This document shows positions 45,369 through 54,873 of a DNA stretch of 64,000 nt, piece after piece. The translations under genes were made by a program, and so were the position numbers. The DNA is from Campylobacterales bacterium (GTDB taxonomy: Bacteria > Campylobacterota > Campylobacteria > Campylobacterales > Sulfurimonadaceae): positions 33,293 through 97,292 of the forward strand of contig JAPLGO010000024.1 of assembly GCA_026390115.1 (NCBI GenBank). Direction: 5' to 3'. Every line of letters begins with the position of its first letter. Position 1 is the stretch's first letter. Under the pieces are notes generated by a model. It saw only the letters and a list, made by a program, of their open reading frames with translations, ran no database searches and was not told where the DNA came from.

Positions 45369-46759
45369 GAGCCACTGTAAAGGACGGTATGGCTGTATTT
45401 TCGCCTCAAGGTTTTTTGGATGGAAATAATACCTCGGCATTTTTAACAATAGAGGATATTGACGCTACTCTTAAACTCAAGGTGGACATGGTTCTGGTCT
45501 CTCTAAAAAAAGTTATTTTTTTTAACAGAAACGGGCTGGATGTATTTGTAAAAATGTTTTCAAAAATGCGTCTGCAAAACCACACTACGGTTGGTTTTTG
45601 TGACTACGATACTAAGAAATTTGATGCAATTAACAATTTTTATAAAAATGATATGAACTTTTCTCTCTTTAACACTCAAGAAACAGCCTCTTTATTTACC
45701 TCAAGTTTTAAAAATCAAAGTAAAAATGTTTTACTGTTTAGCGAGGATAAATCTCAACGCTCAGCCATGGCAATAGAGTTGCATGACAACGGACATAATC
45801 CTATAATCGCCCAAAGCAAAGAGGATTTTGCTCTAAAATGTTCAAATAAAAATGCTTACGACAATATAATTAAAAATACTTTTATAGGGCAAATCGGACA
45901 AAAAGTTGCGACAAGGGTAACAGGCAATGCAATTATTTATACTATATCAGCATTTTTAGATGCTGATATAGGTAATAATTTTAACATTGCTTATCACATG
46001 AACTCTTTAAATGTCGGGTTTAGACTCTTTATATTTGATGCCTACCGAGTTGTAAGTATGAATGTACATGCACTCAATTTTTTCTCAAAACTTGCAAGTT
46101 CAGCAGCTGAGTATAATGCAAACATCTGTTTTGTAGGAATGATATTTGACAAAACACCCAAAGCTTTCAAGGATACTATGGAAGATGCCGGAATACTATT
46201 TTATGAGCAGATGGACGATATTTTAAAAAATAAAGAACTGCTTGCAGAATTGGGTGCGAGCAGTGCTTCAAATATTAAAAATAAACGACTTATAAATAAA
46301 CTCATCGTAGCTGAGCTTCCAAATTTTATTCATGCGACTATTACGACTCTCGAGATGATGACAAACTCAAAAGCTATAAAAGAGTCAGCAGAAATACATG
46401 AGATACTAATTGAAGACAAAAGAGACAAAATAGCCAGTTCTATAGGCTTTTACGGCGATATTGACGGTATGGTTATTCTGATTTTTCCAAAAAATATAGC
46501 AAAAAAAGCATGTGAGCTACTCATCGGGGAACAGACTGATGATACTGAACTGATTCTTGATACATTGGCAGAGCTTGTCAACATTGTAGGAGGTAAACTT
46601 AAAACGCTTCTTGCTGATAAAAATATTAGTGTTGACATTACACTTCCAAGAACTTACTCTACAGTTGATGACCTTCTTGAAATTATAAGCAACAGAAGAG
46701 GCGTTCAAGTTGACTTAACATTTAGCGGAGATAATTTTTTATTTTTCTTAACTAGATAA
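45365..46759 (+). CDS. STAS / pseudo-receiver / STAS / CheX-phosphatase fusion protein
   Basis: 464 residues in four parts. 1-110: a STAS-like fold (MAVFSPQGFLDGNNTSAFL, VDMVLVSLKKVIFFNRNG). 115-180: a receiver-like segment (NVLLFSEDKSQRSAMAIEL) in which the phospho-Asp position reads IIKN, so it cannot be phosphorylated normally. 185-290: a second STAS-like part (NAIIYTISAFLDADIG). 330-464: a CheX/FliY-type phosphatase with the D-x3-E-x2-N signature intact (LDTLAELVNIVGG) and Pro 22 residues after the Asn. It should dephosphorylate CheY-P if the domain is active. It is coupled to the HDOD gene. Confidence 0.75.
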   Translation: MRATVKDGMAVFSPQGFLDGNNTSAFLTIEDIDATLKLKVDMVLVSLKKVIFFNRNGLDVFVKMFSKMRLQNHTTVGFCDYDTKKFDAINNFYKNDMNFSLFNTQETASLFTSSFKNQSKNVLLFSEDKSQRSAMAIELHDNGHNPIIAQSKEDFALKCSNKNAYDNIIKNTFIGQIGQKVATRVTGNAIIYTISAFLDADIGNNFNIAYHMNSLNVGFRLFIFDAYRVVSMNVHALNFFSKLASSAAEYNANICFVGMIFDKTPKAFKDTMEDAGILFYEQMDDILKNKELLAELGASSASNIKNKRLINKLIVAELPNFIHATITTLEMMTNSKAIKESAEIHEILIEDKRDKIASSIGFYGDIDGMVILIFPKNIAKKACELLIGEQTDDTELILDTLAELVNIVGGKLKTLLADKNISVDITLPRTYSTVDDLLEIISNRRGVQVDLTFSGDNFLFFLTR

Positions 46760-46879
46760 AAGCGTCTTCTAACTACTAAAATAGTAGAATTACAAATATA
46801 AACTTCTTATGGCAACCTCCTAATGATGAAGTATTCTGCCTCAAAGAGGCTGACATTTAAAAAGAGTAAAAGGAAAGCA

Positions 46880-47521
46880 ATGCTTGTAGCTCCTAGCGTA
46901 TTATCTGCTGATTTTGGAAATTTACAAAGAGATGTAGAATCTATTTGTGATGCCGGCTGTGACTTAGTTCACGTTGATGTTATGGATGGACATTTTGTCC
47001 CTAACCTGACAATCGGACCGGTTGTGGTGAGTGCAATTGCTGCATGTGCCACAAAACCTCTTGACATTCATCTCATGGTTCAAAACAACACATTTTTTGT
47101 TGAACTTTTTGCCCCGCTTAAACCTGAATATATCTCTTTTCATATCGAAGAGGAGAAACATCCCCATAGACTTATTCAAAAAATTCGCTCACTTGGAATA
47201 AAACCCGCAATCGTTTTAAACCCTCATACTCCGCCAGAGAGCGTTGAGTATCTGCTCGCCGACTTAGACATGGTTTTACTTATGAGCGTAAATCCCGGTT
47301 TCGGCGGGCAAAGCTTTATTGAGAGTGTAATCCCAAAAGCTGCAAAACTTAACGAGATGAGAAATAGAATCAATCCTAACTGTCTTATAGAAGTTGATGG
47401 CGGTGTCACTGATAAAAATATCCACATACTTCGCGATGCCGGCGTTGATATTGTAGTTGCAGGAAGTTATGTGTTTAATCATGCAAACAAAAAAGAAGCG
47501 ATACAGAGCTTACAGATATAA
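46880..47521 (+). CDS. rpe: Ribulose-phosphate 3-epimerase
   Basis: Rpe interconverts ribulose-5-P and xylulose-5-P in the pentose phosphate pathway. About 213 residues from the ATG at 46880, preceded by GGAAAG; an upstream frame to 46823 is unlikely. The TIM barrel shows APSVLSADFGNL, VHVDVMDGHFVPNLTIGP, DIHLMVQN, LLMSVNPGFGGQSFI and EVDGGV, which carry the metal and substrate ligands. trpF begins 1 nt after its stop. Confidence 0.98.
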   Translation: MLVAPSVLSADFGNLQRDVESICDAGCDLVHVDVMDGHFVPNLTIGPVVVSAIAACATKPLDIHLMVQNNTFFVELFAPLKPEYISFHIEEEKHPHRLIQKIRSLGIKPAIVLNPHTPPESVEYLLADLDMVLLMSVNPGFGGQSFIESVIPKAAKLNEMRNRINPNCLIEVDGGVTDKNIHILRDAGVDIVVAGSYVFNHANKKEAIQSLQI

Positions 47522-47522
47522 C

Positions 47523-48107
47523 ATGAGATGTAAAATTTGCGGAATCACCTCCTATGAAGATGCTATGGTTGCGATTAACGCAGGTGCAGATGCACTTGGC
47601 TTTGTATTTTATGAAGCATCACCACGGTTTATTACAGTTTCACATGCAAAAGAGATTATAAAAAAACTCCCTCCATTTGTAGAAAAAGTTGCTCTCTTTG
47701 TAAATGTAGATGCCAATACAATCAACGTAACCTGCCAAGAAGTTGGAGCGACTCTCGCCCAAATACACTTTGAAGCTCCAGAAACGCTCTATGAAGAACT
47801 AAAAATTCCTCACATTAAGGTTATTCGAGCAAAAGAGAGAGAGGATATCTTGAATTTTAGTGATGAATACAGATTAGTGGATGCCTACTGCGAGGCCTAC
47901 GGTGGTTCAGGGAAAAGATTAAATATTGAATGGTTTAAAGATATAAACTGTTCTAAAATAATTCTTGCAGGTGGACTTGACTCTGAGAATGTAGCCTTTA
48001 TGAAAGAGTATGGCTTCTATGGGGTGGATGTAAGCAGCGGTGTTGAGACTTCCTATGGGGTTAAAAATCATAAAAAAGTTAAAGAGTTTATAGCTAATGC
48101 TCGATAG
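47523..48107 (+). CDS. trpF: Phosphoribosylanthranilate isomerase
   Basis: TrpF catalyses the Amadori rearrangement in tryptophan synthesis. About 194 residues from the ATG at 47523, one base after the rpe stop; the longer frame starts inside rpe. MRCKICGITSYEDA carries the catalytic Cys, and DALGFVFYEASPRFI, QIHFEAPE and GVDVSSGVETSYGVK are conserved. It overlaps the exonuclease gene by 11 nt. It is separate from other trp genes. Confidence 0.97.
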   Translation: MRCKICGITSYEDAMVAINAGADALGFVFYEASPRFITVSHAKEIIKKLPPFVEKVALFVNVDANTINVTCQEVGATLAQIHFEAPETLYEELKIPHIKVIRAKEREDILNFSDEYRLVDAYCEAYGGSGKRLNIEWFKDINCSKIILAGGLDSENVAFMKEYGFYGVDVSSGVETSYGVKNHKKVKEFIANAR

Positions 48108-48951
48108 TAGTTTTCATTTAGACGCCAAAAGTATCTCAAGGCTCTCTTCTAGCGGACTCGGTCTTGATGCGATGAAAAGACAGATAAATGAGGATTTAAC
48201 TTTATTCATCGAACTGTGGCATGCACAGGGGTTAAAACTTACGAAACATCAGGGGTATTTTTATTTTGATACTAAATTTATTTCTATGGATAAGGCAGAA
48301 TTTTGTATTGTGGACATTGAGACAAACGGCTCAAAATATGATAAACACCAGATAATTGAGATAGCAGCTGTGAAGGTTAAAAACGGCGTTATTACCGACA
48401 GATTTGAATCACTTGTCAAATGCTCAGAAATCAATGAACATATCACACTTATAACCGGCATAAAAGTAGAAGATACGCTAAGTGCGCCCACTATGAAACA
48501 AGTACTATATGATTTTAAAAAATTTTTAGGCGATACTGTTTTTGTTGCGCATGATATAAAGTTTGATTATAAATTTATTTCTGCTATGCTTACAAGGGTT
48601 GGTTTAGCACCTCTTTTGAATAGAGGATTATGCTCACTTGCACTTGCAGAGCGAACCGTTGTGTCCTACAGATATGCGCTCTCTTATCTTAACGACTCAC
48701 TCAATTTGAATCCGCATGCCACGCATCACAGAGCCATGAGCGATGTAATGACTACCTATGGACTCTTTAAGCTGTCATTAAAAAATATTACCGAAAATAT
48801 TAATAATATTGAAGATTTAATACGATTTTCAAAAGAGGCAAAAAGATTAAAAAGACCGAAATTTGACCCAATGCAAAAGTCTCAAGAAGAGATTTGTAAA
48901 GAACTTCAAGAAGAAGAGAATTTAAAAAATAAAAAAGAGAGTTCAGAGTAA
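48097..48951 (+). CDS. DnaQ-like 3'-5' exonuclease (DEDDh)
   Basis: This 284-residue protein has the Exo I motif FCIVDIETNG, Exo II FVAHDIKFDYKFI and Exo III HHRAMSDV, the three acidic motifs of the DEDDh family, including the epsilon proofreading subunit of DNA polymerase III. The first 65 residues and the Lys/Glu-rich tail (QEEICKELQEEENLKNKK) are not part of the core. The ATG lies inside the end of trpF. In H. pylori the rpe neighbour is a dnaQ-like gene too. Whether it is the replicative epsilon or a repair nuclease is not decided by sequence. Confidence 0.9.
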   Translation: MLDSSFHLDAKSISRLSSSGLGLDAMKRQINEDLTLFIELWHAQGLKLTKHQGYFYFDTKFISMDKAEFCIVDIETNGSKYDKHQIIEIAAVKVKNGVITDRFESLVKCSEINEHITLITGIKVEDTLSAPTMKQVLYDFKKFLGDTVFVAHDIKFDYKFISAMLTRVGLAPLLNRGLCSLALAERTVVSYRYALSYLNDSLNLNPHATHHRAMSDVMTTYGLFKLSLKNITENINNIEDLIRFSKEAKRLKRPKFDPMQKSQEEICKELQEEENLKNKKESSE

Positions 48952-48954
48952 GAA

Positions 48955-49890
48955 TTACTCTGAATAAGCACCAACACCTACAAGTTTTTTATACCTTGCA
49001 TCCATTCTCTCTTCACTACTCATTTGGCGAAGTTTTTTCAGTTCACTTAAAAAATAGTCGGCTATCACCGCTGCACTGCTGTCTTTATCGCGATGTGCAC
49101 CAATAAGAGGCTCATTTATTACATCGTCAATTAACTTCAGTTCTTTTAAATCCTGACTTGTTATTTTCATAGCGTTTGTTGCGGCTTCTGCTTTTGTCGG
49201 GTCATTCCAAAGAATTGCAGAACATCCCTCAGGTGAAATTACGCTAAAAACTGAGTATCGCATCATGGCAAGTTTATCGGCTACACCGATAGCTAAAGCA
49301 CCGCCACTACCGCCCTCCCCGATTACAATAGAGATTGTCTCGGTTTTGAGTTCAGCAAACTCCAGCAAGTTTCTAGCTATAGCCTCACTTTGATTTCTCT
49401 CTTCGGCACCAAGCCCTGGATATGCACCCGGGGTATCAATCAGCATCAGAACAGGAATATTAAATTTCTCAGCCATTTTAGCCACACGAAGAGCCTTTCT
49501 GTACCCTTCAGGATGCGGCATACCAAAGTTTCTCTTTAATTTATTTTTAGTGCCACGACCCTTTTGCTCACCGATTACCATAACTTTTTCATCCGCTATA
49601 TAGCCAATATAACATATAACTGCAGCATCATCACGGAAATGTCTATCACCATGAAGTTCATACTTGTCACGCATTAGTAAATTAATATAGTCGAGGGCAT
49701 AAGGTCTATCTGCATGACGGGCCAATTGAAGTTTTTGAAAATCTGATAAATTTTTATAAGTTTTTGCAACTTCTTTTTCTAATGATTTTTGAAGAATTTC
49801 CGCTGCATGCTCATCATGACGAATCTGTGCAGAGACAATATCTTCTTGAATGTTTTTTATTTTTAATTCAAAATCTAAATATGTAGCCAA
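48955..49890 (-). CDS. accA: Acetyl-CoA carboxylase carboxyltransferase subunit alpha
   Basis: AccA with AccD transfers the carboxyl group from biotin to acetyl-CoA, the first step of fatty-acid synthesis. 311 residues is typical. [55 protein letters not shown] and [13 protein letters not shown] are the conserved crotonase-fold blocks. It follows fabF by 17 nt in acpP-fabF-accA and ends tail to tail with the exonuclease gene (3 nt apart). Confidence 0.98.
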   Translation of the reverse strand: MATYLDFELKIKNIQEDIVSAQIRHDEHAAEILQKSLEKEVAKTYKNLSDFQKLQLARHADRPYALDYINLLMRDKYELHGDRHFRDDAAVICYIGYIADEKVMVIGEQKGRGTKNKLKRNFGMPHPEGYRKALRVAKMAEKFNIPVLMLIDTPGAYPGLGAEERNQSEAIARNLLEFAELKTETISIVIGEGGSGGALAIGVADKLAMMRYSVFSVISPEGCSAILWNDPTKAEAATNAMKITSQDLKELKLIDDVINEPLIGAHRDKDSSAAVIADYFLSELKKLRQMSSEERMDARYKKLVGVGAYSE

Positions 49891-49907
49891 ATTAAATCCT
49901 TACACTT

Positions 49908-51125
49908 TTAGATTTTTTTAAAAATTAACACGCCGTTTGTGCCGCCAAACCCAAAAGAGTTACTCATAACAATATTTAATTCAGCTCTTCTTGCTATATT
50001 TGGAACAATATCCAAGTCACAATTTTCATCCGGTGTTTCATAGTTTATAGTCGGAGGAATAATTCCATCTCTCATAGCCATCAAACATGTAACCGCTTCT
50101 ATACCGCCTGCTGCACCGAGACAGTGACCGATCTGACCTTTGATTGAACTCATTGGAGGACAATTTTCTTTTCCTCCAAGTAAATCTTTTACTGCTGCCG
50201 TTTCATTTTTATCATTTATCGGTGTGCTTGTTCCATGTGCATTTACATAGTCAAGTTTTGGCTCACCTGCCATTTTATACGCAGCCTTCATAGCACGAGC
50301 CGGACCGTCAAGACTTGGGGTTGTAATATGACTTGCATCACCACTCTCTCCAAAACCTATGATTTCTCCATATATTCTAGCACCTCTTGCAACGGCACTT
50401 TCATACTCTTCTAAAACAAGAGCAGCTGCACCCTCGCCCATAACAAAACCATCTCTGCCTGCATCAAAAGGGCGAGATGATTTTTTTGGGTCGTCATTTC
50501 TAGTTGAGAGTGCTTTCATAGCGGCAAAACCACCTATTCCAACGCCCGTAATCGCAGACTCTGCAGCTACAACAAGCATTTTTTCAGCACCGTTGCAGAT
50601 AATAGTTTTACACGCTTCGCTTATTGCATGCGTACCCGCTGCACATGCCGTAACGCTTGAGAGGTTTGGACCTTTTGTTCCATGTTCAATCGAAACAAAT
50701 CCGCCAAGCATGTTTACAAGAGCAGAAGGAATAAAAAATGGAGAAATTCTGCGAGACCCTTTTGTTTCAAGAATGATAGAGTTTCGCTCAATAGCAGAAA
50801 GCCCGCCGATTCCGGAACCAGCACTCACACCAAATCTCTCCATGTCAGTATCTTCCGGCAAATTGGCATCTATCATGGCTTCTTGAGCAGCTTTAAGACC
50901 AAGGTGAATAAATCTATCCGCTTTTTTAACCTCTTTTGGGTGCATAACTGTCTCAGGATCAAAATCTTTTACTTCGCCTGCAATTTTTACGCTGAAGTCT
51001 GTTGGGTCAAAAATAGTTATAATATCAATTCCGCATTCCCCGTCACATATTGCTTTAAAAGAACTCTCTTTATCATGACCTACTGCATTTATCATACCCA
51101 TACCAGTTACAACTATTCTTCTCAT
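49908..51125 (-). CDS. fabF: 3-oxoacyl-ACP synthase II
   Basis: FabF extends acyl-ACP with malonyl-ACP. About 405 residues from ATG 51125, eight bases after GGAGAA; a frame to 51140 lacks a site. MRRIVVTGMGMINAVG is a typical start. The catalytic Cys is in SVTACAAGTHAI, the two His in NAHGTSTPIND and GQIGHCLGAAGG, and the Phe gate in NSFGFGGTNG. It lies between acpP and accA, same strand. Confidence 0.98.
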   Translation of the reverse strand: MRRIVVTGMGMINAVGHDKESSFKAICDGECGIDIITIFDPTDFSVKIAGEVKDFDPETVMHPKEVKKADRFIHLGLKAAQEAMIDANLPEDTDMERFGVSAGSGIGGLSAIERNSIILETKGSRRISPFFIPSALVNMLGGFVSIEHGTKGPNLSSVTACAAGTHAISEACKTIICNGAEKMLVVAAESAITGVGIGGFAAMKALSTRNDDPKKSSRPFDAGRDGFVMGEGAAALVLEEYESAVARGARIYGEIIGFGESGDASHITTPSLDGPARAMKAAYKMAGEPKLDYVNAHGTSTPINDKNETAAVKDLLGGKENCPPMSSIKGQIGHCLGAAGGIEAVTCLMAMRDGIIPPTINYETPDENCDLDIVPNIARRAELNIVMSNSFGFGGTNGVLIFKKI

Positions 51126-51232
51126 ATAAACATTCTCCATAAAATATATAAAAACACTTTTAAAAATCAGCTACAACTGACTGTTAAAAATATTTTACTA
51201 CCGAGGCTTGACCTCAGGTAGAATTGAAATAA

Positions 51233-51460
51233 TTATTTACTTTCTATGTAATTAACTACATCTCTAACAGTTTGAATTTTTTCCGCTTCATCATCTGGAA
51301 TTTCAATGTCAAACTTCTCTTCAAGAGCCATCACCAATTCAACAACATCAAGACTATCAGCGCCTAAATCTTCTACGAACTTTGAATCTTCTTTTACTTC
51401 GTCTGGGTTAACGCTTAATTGCTCAACTACTACTTCTTTGATATCGTCTAAAAGTGCCAT
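51233..51460 (-). CDS. acpP: Acyl carrier protein
   Basis: 75 residues, acidic, with the phosphopantetheine Ser in [18 protein letters not shown]. It carries growing acyl chains for FabF and FabG. It is the first gene of acpP-fabF-accA here; the more usual upstream neighbour fabG is separated from it by phr and ybgA. Confidence 0.97.
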   Translation of the reverse strand: MALLDDIKEVVVEQLSVNPDEVKEDSKFVEDLGADSLDVVELVMALEEKFDIEIPDDEAEKIQTVRDVVNYIESK

Positions 51461-51552
51461 TATAGCTCCTATATTTAAGTATAAAATCTTGAAATTGTAT
51501 CATATTTAACTTAAATAAACTAACTCTGAAAAAAGAGAGAAAAAAGTGAAAT

Positions 51553-52914
51553 TTATGGAAATGTATCTTTCTTGAAACACTCTATCGCTATTTTCGATGC
51601 TGTTTTGTGGTTGACAATGGGCTTTGGATAATCCTTAACGGAGTTGTTCAAAAGGTAATTTTCATCATGCAGACATTTGGCTTCGACATGCAATAGCTCA
51701 GGGCAAAACCGTTTGATATAGTGCGCATCTTTATCAAACTTTTTACTCTGCAAATAGGGATTAAATACTCTAAAATAGGGCTGTGGGTCAACACCTGTTC
51801 CTGCGCTCCACTGCCAAGAGAGAACATTCGTAGCCTTATCAAAATCGAGCAAATGTTGTGCAAAAAACTGCTCTCCCCACTGCCAAGGCAGAAGCAAATC
51901 TTTGGTAAAAAATGAAGCAGCAACCATTCGCATGCGATTGTGCATCTGCCCTGTTTGTATCAGTTCTCGAACTCCTGCATCTACGATGGGAACACCTGTT
52001 TGCCCCCTGCAAAAAATCTCATATTTTTCTCTATCTTCTATGCCGTTAAAGCTGTATTTGTAGTTTTTGTCTTCTACTCTTGGCATGTGAAAAAGCAGAT
52101 AGGCATAAAAATCTCTAAAGATAAGTTGTCGTATAAACGGCTCAACATCCAAACCTTTGAGACTCAGAACATATCGCAAAATCGCCCTTGTTGATAGCGT
52201 TCCAAAACGTAAATCTACACTCAGACTTGAGCCGACATCCTCATCCAAAAAGTCTCGCATCTGCTTATAAATATTACAGTTTTGTTTAAACTTTTCAAGC
52301 TTGGCATGTGGATTTATAATACCTAACTCTTGTTTTAAAAATCCCAAACTCTCCAAAGAAAGAGGCAGTTTTGTTACAACTCCCTTTGCATCTATCTTTG
52401 TAATAGCTTCATAATCTTCATCCATGAGTCTATTGTGAGACATTTTCAACTCTTCACTCTTTTTACTATCCAAAATCACTCTCGCTTTTTTGTAAAAGGG
52501 CGTAAAAACCAAATAGGGTGTTTTGTCCTCTTTAAGAACTTCATAAGGCTTGAAAATATAGGTATCATGGATATAGCGAAAATGGATTTTATGAGATATT
52601 TGCAAGTCGCGTTCTTTGGCATAGCTGTCATAATCTCCGCATGCCGCGACTTCATCCATGCCCTGCGGAATTAAATATTCAAAAACATCTCGTGGCGCCG
52701 CATAAAATATTTTCAAATCCAATCCATATGCCGACAAATCCTGTTTGAGTTTACAAACATAATGAAAAATAAAGGAGACTCTTCTATCCTCTTTTTCGAG
52801 TTTATCCAAAATATTTGTATCAAAAATAAATATCGGTAACACCTCTTCGCCCAGAGAGAGAAGCGGATTATCCTCCACTCTCAAATCTCTTCTAAACCAA
52901 AGAATTCTTCTCAT
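51553..52914 (-). CDS. phr: Deoxyribodipyrimidine photolyase
   Basis: This 453-residue cryptochrome/photolyase-family flavoprotein uses light to split pyrimidine dimers. The N-terminal antenna domain begins RRILWFRRDLRVEDNPLL. The FAD domain has VDAGVRELIQTGQMHNRMRM-like and LSWQWSAGTGVDPQPYFR, the Trp/FAD contacts of class I enzymes. It starts 8 nt after the ybgA-like gene, the same pairing as in E. coli. A light-repair enzyme suggests a habitat with some light, or carriage on a mobile segment. Confidence 0.95.
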   Translation of the reverse strand: MRRILWFRRDLRVEDNPLLSLGEEVLPIFIFDTNILDKLEKEDRRVSFIFHYVCKLKQDLSAYGLDLKIFYAAPRDVFEYLIPQGMDEVAACGDYDSYAKERDLQISHKIHFRYIHDTYIFKPYEVLKEDKTPYLVFTPFYKKARVILDSKKSEELKMSHNRLMDEDYEAITKIDAKGVVTKLPLSLESLGFLKQELGIINPHAKLEKFKQNCNIYKQMRDFLDEDVGSSLSVDLRFGTLSTRAILRYVLSLKGLDVEPFIRQLIFRDFYAYLLFHMPRVEDKNYKYSFNGIEDREKYEIFCRGQTGVPIVDAGVRELIQTGQMHNRMRMVAASFFTKDLLLPWQWGEQFFAQHLLDFDKATNVLSWQWSAGTGVDPQPYFRVFNPYLQSKKFDKDAHYIKRFCPELLHVEAKCLHDENYLLNNSVKDYPKPIVNHKTASKIAIECFKKDTFP

Positions 52915-52922
52915 GTTGAGTA

Positions 52923-53870
52923 CTATTTTGAGCTAAGAAGGCTCGAGCGAAGTGCCAACTCTTTCGGGTATGGCTCTAAAAATTTTTGATTGAGCAGGTA
53001 GGAGAGTTCATATTTTTGGGCGTAAAGCTTGATGGTGCTGAGGGGAACAATTATAGGAACAAGTTTTTGTGCGTACTCATTTATATGTTCATGTAAAATT
53101 GCCTTTTCAAGGGAATTCAGTTCATTCTTGAAAAATCCTGCCATGTGTTCGAGGACATTTCGATTTTTTTTGATGGAACTTTTTTTTGCAATGGCTACTT
53201 TAAAGTTGTACTCATAAGTTGCAAAAAGTTCTGCAAATGGAAGATTTTCGTGGTTACCTACAATATTGCCCAAAACTCTGTAGAGCATTTCATCTTTTGC
53301 CTGAAGCAGAAATTTGTTTTTGGTATGAAAATCAACAAGACCTTTCATGTGAAAGTTATTCTCTTTGAGCGACTCGATTGAGTCATAAGCAAAAAGTTGC
53401 ATGATAAAATTTTCTCTGAGCCAATCATCGAGGAGTCTTCCCTCTTCTTCCATGGGCAAAAGCGGGAATTTTTCACGGCAAAGTGTCACAAAAACCCCAT
53501 CTGTTTTGGAGTCTGCAAAGCCATTCTCTAAGTACGCTTTTGCACTCCTCATTCCACAACTCGGAGAGCGCGATTTGAAGATGATGCCACTGAGTTTTTC
53601 TTTTGAGATTTTATGAAGTTCCTCATACGATTTATCCAAAAGCTGTTGTGTTAAATTAGCGCCGTTTTTATTTGAGATGATTTCGTAGTTGCTGTTTTTA
53701 TTTACGAGTCGAATAGAGGGTCTTGGAGTGCCAAAAGCTAAGGCTTCGGGACAAAATGGAACAAAAGAGGCGTATTTATGCAGATGTTCTGTTACAAAAC
53801 CATCTCTCTTATGCCCTCCATCAAACCGAACTTTCTCGCCCAGAAGACACGCTGAAACTGCTATATTCAT
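52923..53870 (-). CDS. DUF523/DUF1722 protein (YbgA-like)
   Basis: 315 residues in two parts: DUF523 (1-150; SACLLGEKVRFDGGHK, CPEALAFGTPRPSIRL, KSRSPSCGMRSA, with several cysteines that could bind an iron-sulfur cluster) and DUF1722 (160-300; KFLLQAKDEMLYRVLGNIV). It resembles E. coli YbgA, which lies beside phr there as here. The role is not established; a link to photolyase or DNA repair is inferred from this repeated pairing. AGGA precedes the ATG. Confidence 0.9.
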   Translation of the reverse strand: MNIAVSACLLGEKVRFDGGHKRDGFVTEHLHKYASFVPFCPEALAFGTPRPSIRLVNKNSNYEIISNKNGANLTQQLLDKSYEELHKISKEKLSGIIFKSRSPSCGMRSAKAYLENGFADSKTDGVFVTLCREKFPLLPMEEEGRLLDDWLRENFIMQLFAYDSIESLKENNFHMKGLVDFHTKNKFLLQAKDEMLYRVLGNIVGNHENLPFAELFATYEYNFKVAIAKKSSIKKNRNVLEHMAGFFKNELNSLEKAILHEHINEYAQKLVPIIVPLSTIKLYAQKYELSYLLNQKFLEPYPKELALRSSLLSSK

Positions 53871-53980
53871 AATTTTCCTTCGTTTATCTCAAATCATTCT
53901 AAAGAAGTTTATTGTTTTTTTGGATTTATTGATAGTGCTTTTTTGTAGGTTGAAAGAATGTTGGCATTGTGGAAAGTGAA

Positions 53981-54003
53981 AAATATGGCATTACGCCATA
54001 TTT
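53981..54003 (-). terminator. Rho-independent terminator of fabG
   Basis: Arms AAATATGGC and GCCATATTT (9 bp, perfect) around a 5-nt loop. On the minus strand the stem runs into TTTTTC. The stem overlaps the last codons and the stop of fabG (53991). Confidence 0.75.
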
Positions 54004-54737
54004 AATCCACCGTTTACTTTGAGTGTTTCGCCTGTGATGTAGCTTGAGTGGTCTGAGAGTAAAAAAGCTGTTGCCTCTGCAACTTCGCTTGGATTTCCAA
54101 AACGACCCATCGGAATTTTTGAAGTGAAACTGTTTTTTACATCTTCGCTCAAAACTTCTGTCATCTCTGTTGCGATGAAACCAGGAGTTACCGTGTTGTA
54201 GCGGATTCCGCTTGTAGCCGATTCGAGTGCGAAACTCTTTGTCATAGCGATAACTCCGCCTTTGCTTGCCGAGTAGTTTGTCTGCCCTGCATTTCCTGTT
54301 TCACCCACGATTGAAGCGATATTTACAACTGCTCCAAACTTTTTCTTTCGCATCACTTTCATCGCTTCACGGCACCCTACAAAACATGAAGTTAAGTTCG
54401 CGTTGATAACCGACATAAAATCTTCGCTTTTCATTCTAAGTGCAAGCTTATCGTTTGTAATTCCTGCATTATTCACAAGATAAGAGAGTTCACCGTCACT
54501 ATCGACTATGGTTTTTATAGCATCCACAAAAGCATCTTCATCGCTCACATCAAAACCGATTACCGCGGCATTTCCGCCATTCGCTTCAATTGCATCTTTT
54601 ATGGCATCTGCCTCTGCTGCACCGCTTCTATAATTTATCCAAACTTTAAGACCATACCCAGCCAAAGTTTTTGCAATCTCCGCACCGATACCACGGCTAG
54701 AACCCGTAACTAAAACATTTTTTCCGCTAAATTTCAT
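53991..54737 (-). CDS. fabG: 3-oxoacyl-ACP reductase
   Basis: FabG is an NADPH-dependent SDR reductase of fatty-acid elongation. 248 residues with the cofactor loop TGSSRGIGAEIAKTL, NNAGIT, the catalytic Ser in NIASIVGETG and Tyr-x3-Lys in TNYSASKGGV. A hairpin terminator at its end separates it from ybgA-phr. Upstream, across three hairpins, lies gpmI on the same strand. Confidence 0.98.
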   Translation of the reverse strand: MKFSGKNVLVTGSSRGIGAEIAKTLAGYGLKVWINYRSGAAEADAIKDAIEANGGNAAVIGFDVSDEDAFVDAIKTIVDSDGELSYLVNNAGITNDKLALRMKSEDFMSVINANLTSCFVGCREAMKVMRKKKFGAVVNIASIVGETGNAGQTNYSASKGGVIAMTKSFALESATSGIRYNTVTPGFIATEMTEVLSEDVKNSFTSKIPMGRFGNPSEVAEATAFLLSDHSSYITGETLKVNGGLNMA

Positions 54738-54791
54738 ATTTTTTTCCTTAAATTTTATTTCGATACCAAGATATATTGACTTTATAAATCT

Positions 54792-54873
54792 CCGGCATTT
54801 ATGCCGGTAGCTTTAGGGGGATGCAAGGGACAAACTTGTCCCTGCCACTCAAACGGACGCGTTCGTTTGAGTG
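54792..54873. repeat. Three consecutive hairpins between gpmI and fabG
   Basis: Stem-loops follow one another in 82 nt: CCGGCAT/ATGCCGG (54792-54807), AGGGACAA/TTGTCCCT (54826-54843) and a 12-bp stem beginning CACTCAAACG with a CGCG loop (54846-54873). The last directly adjoins the gpmI stop region. None has a T-run. They fill the gap almost completely. Confidence 0.7.
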
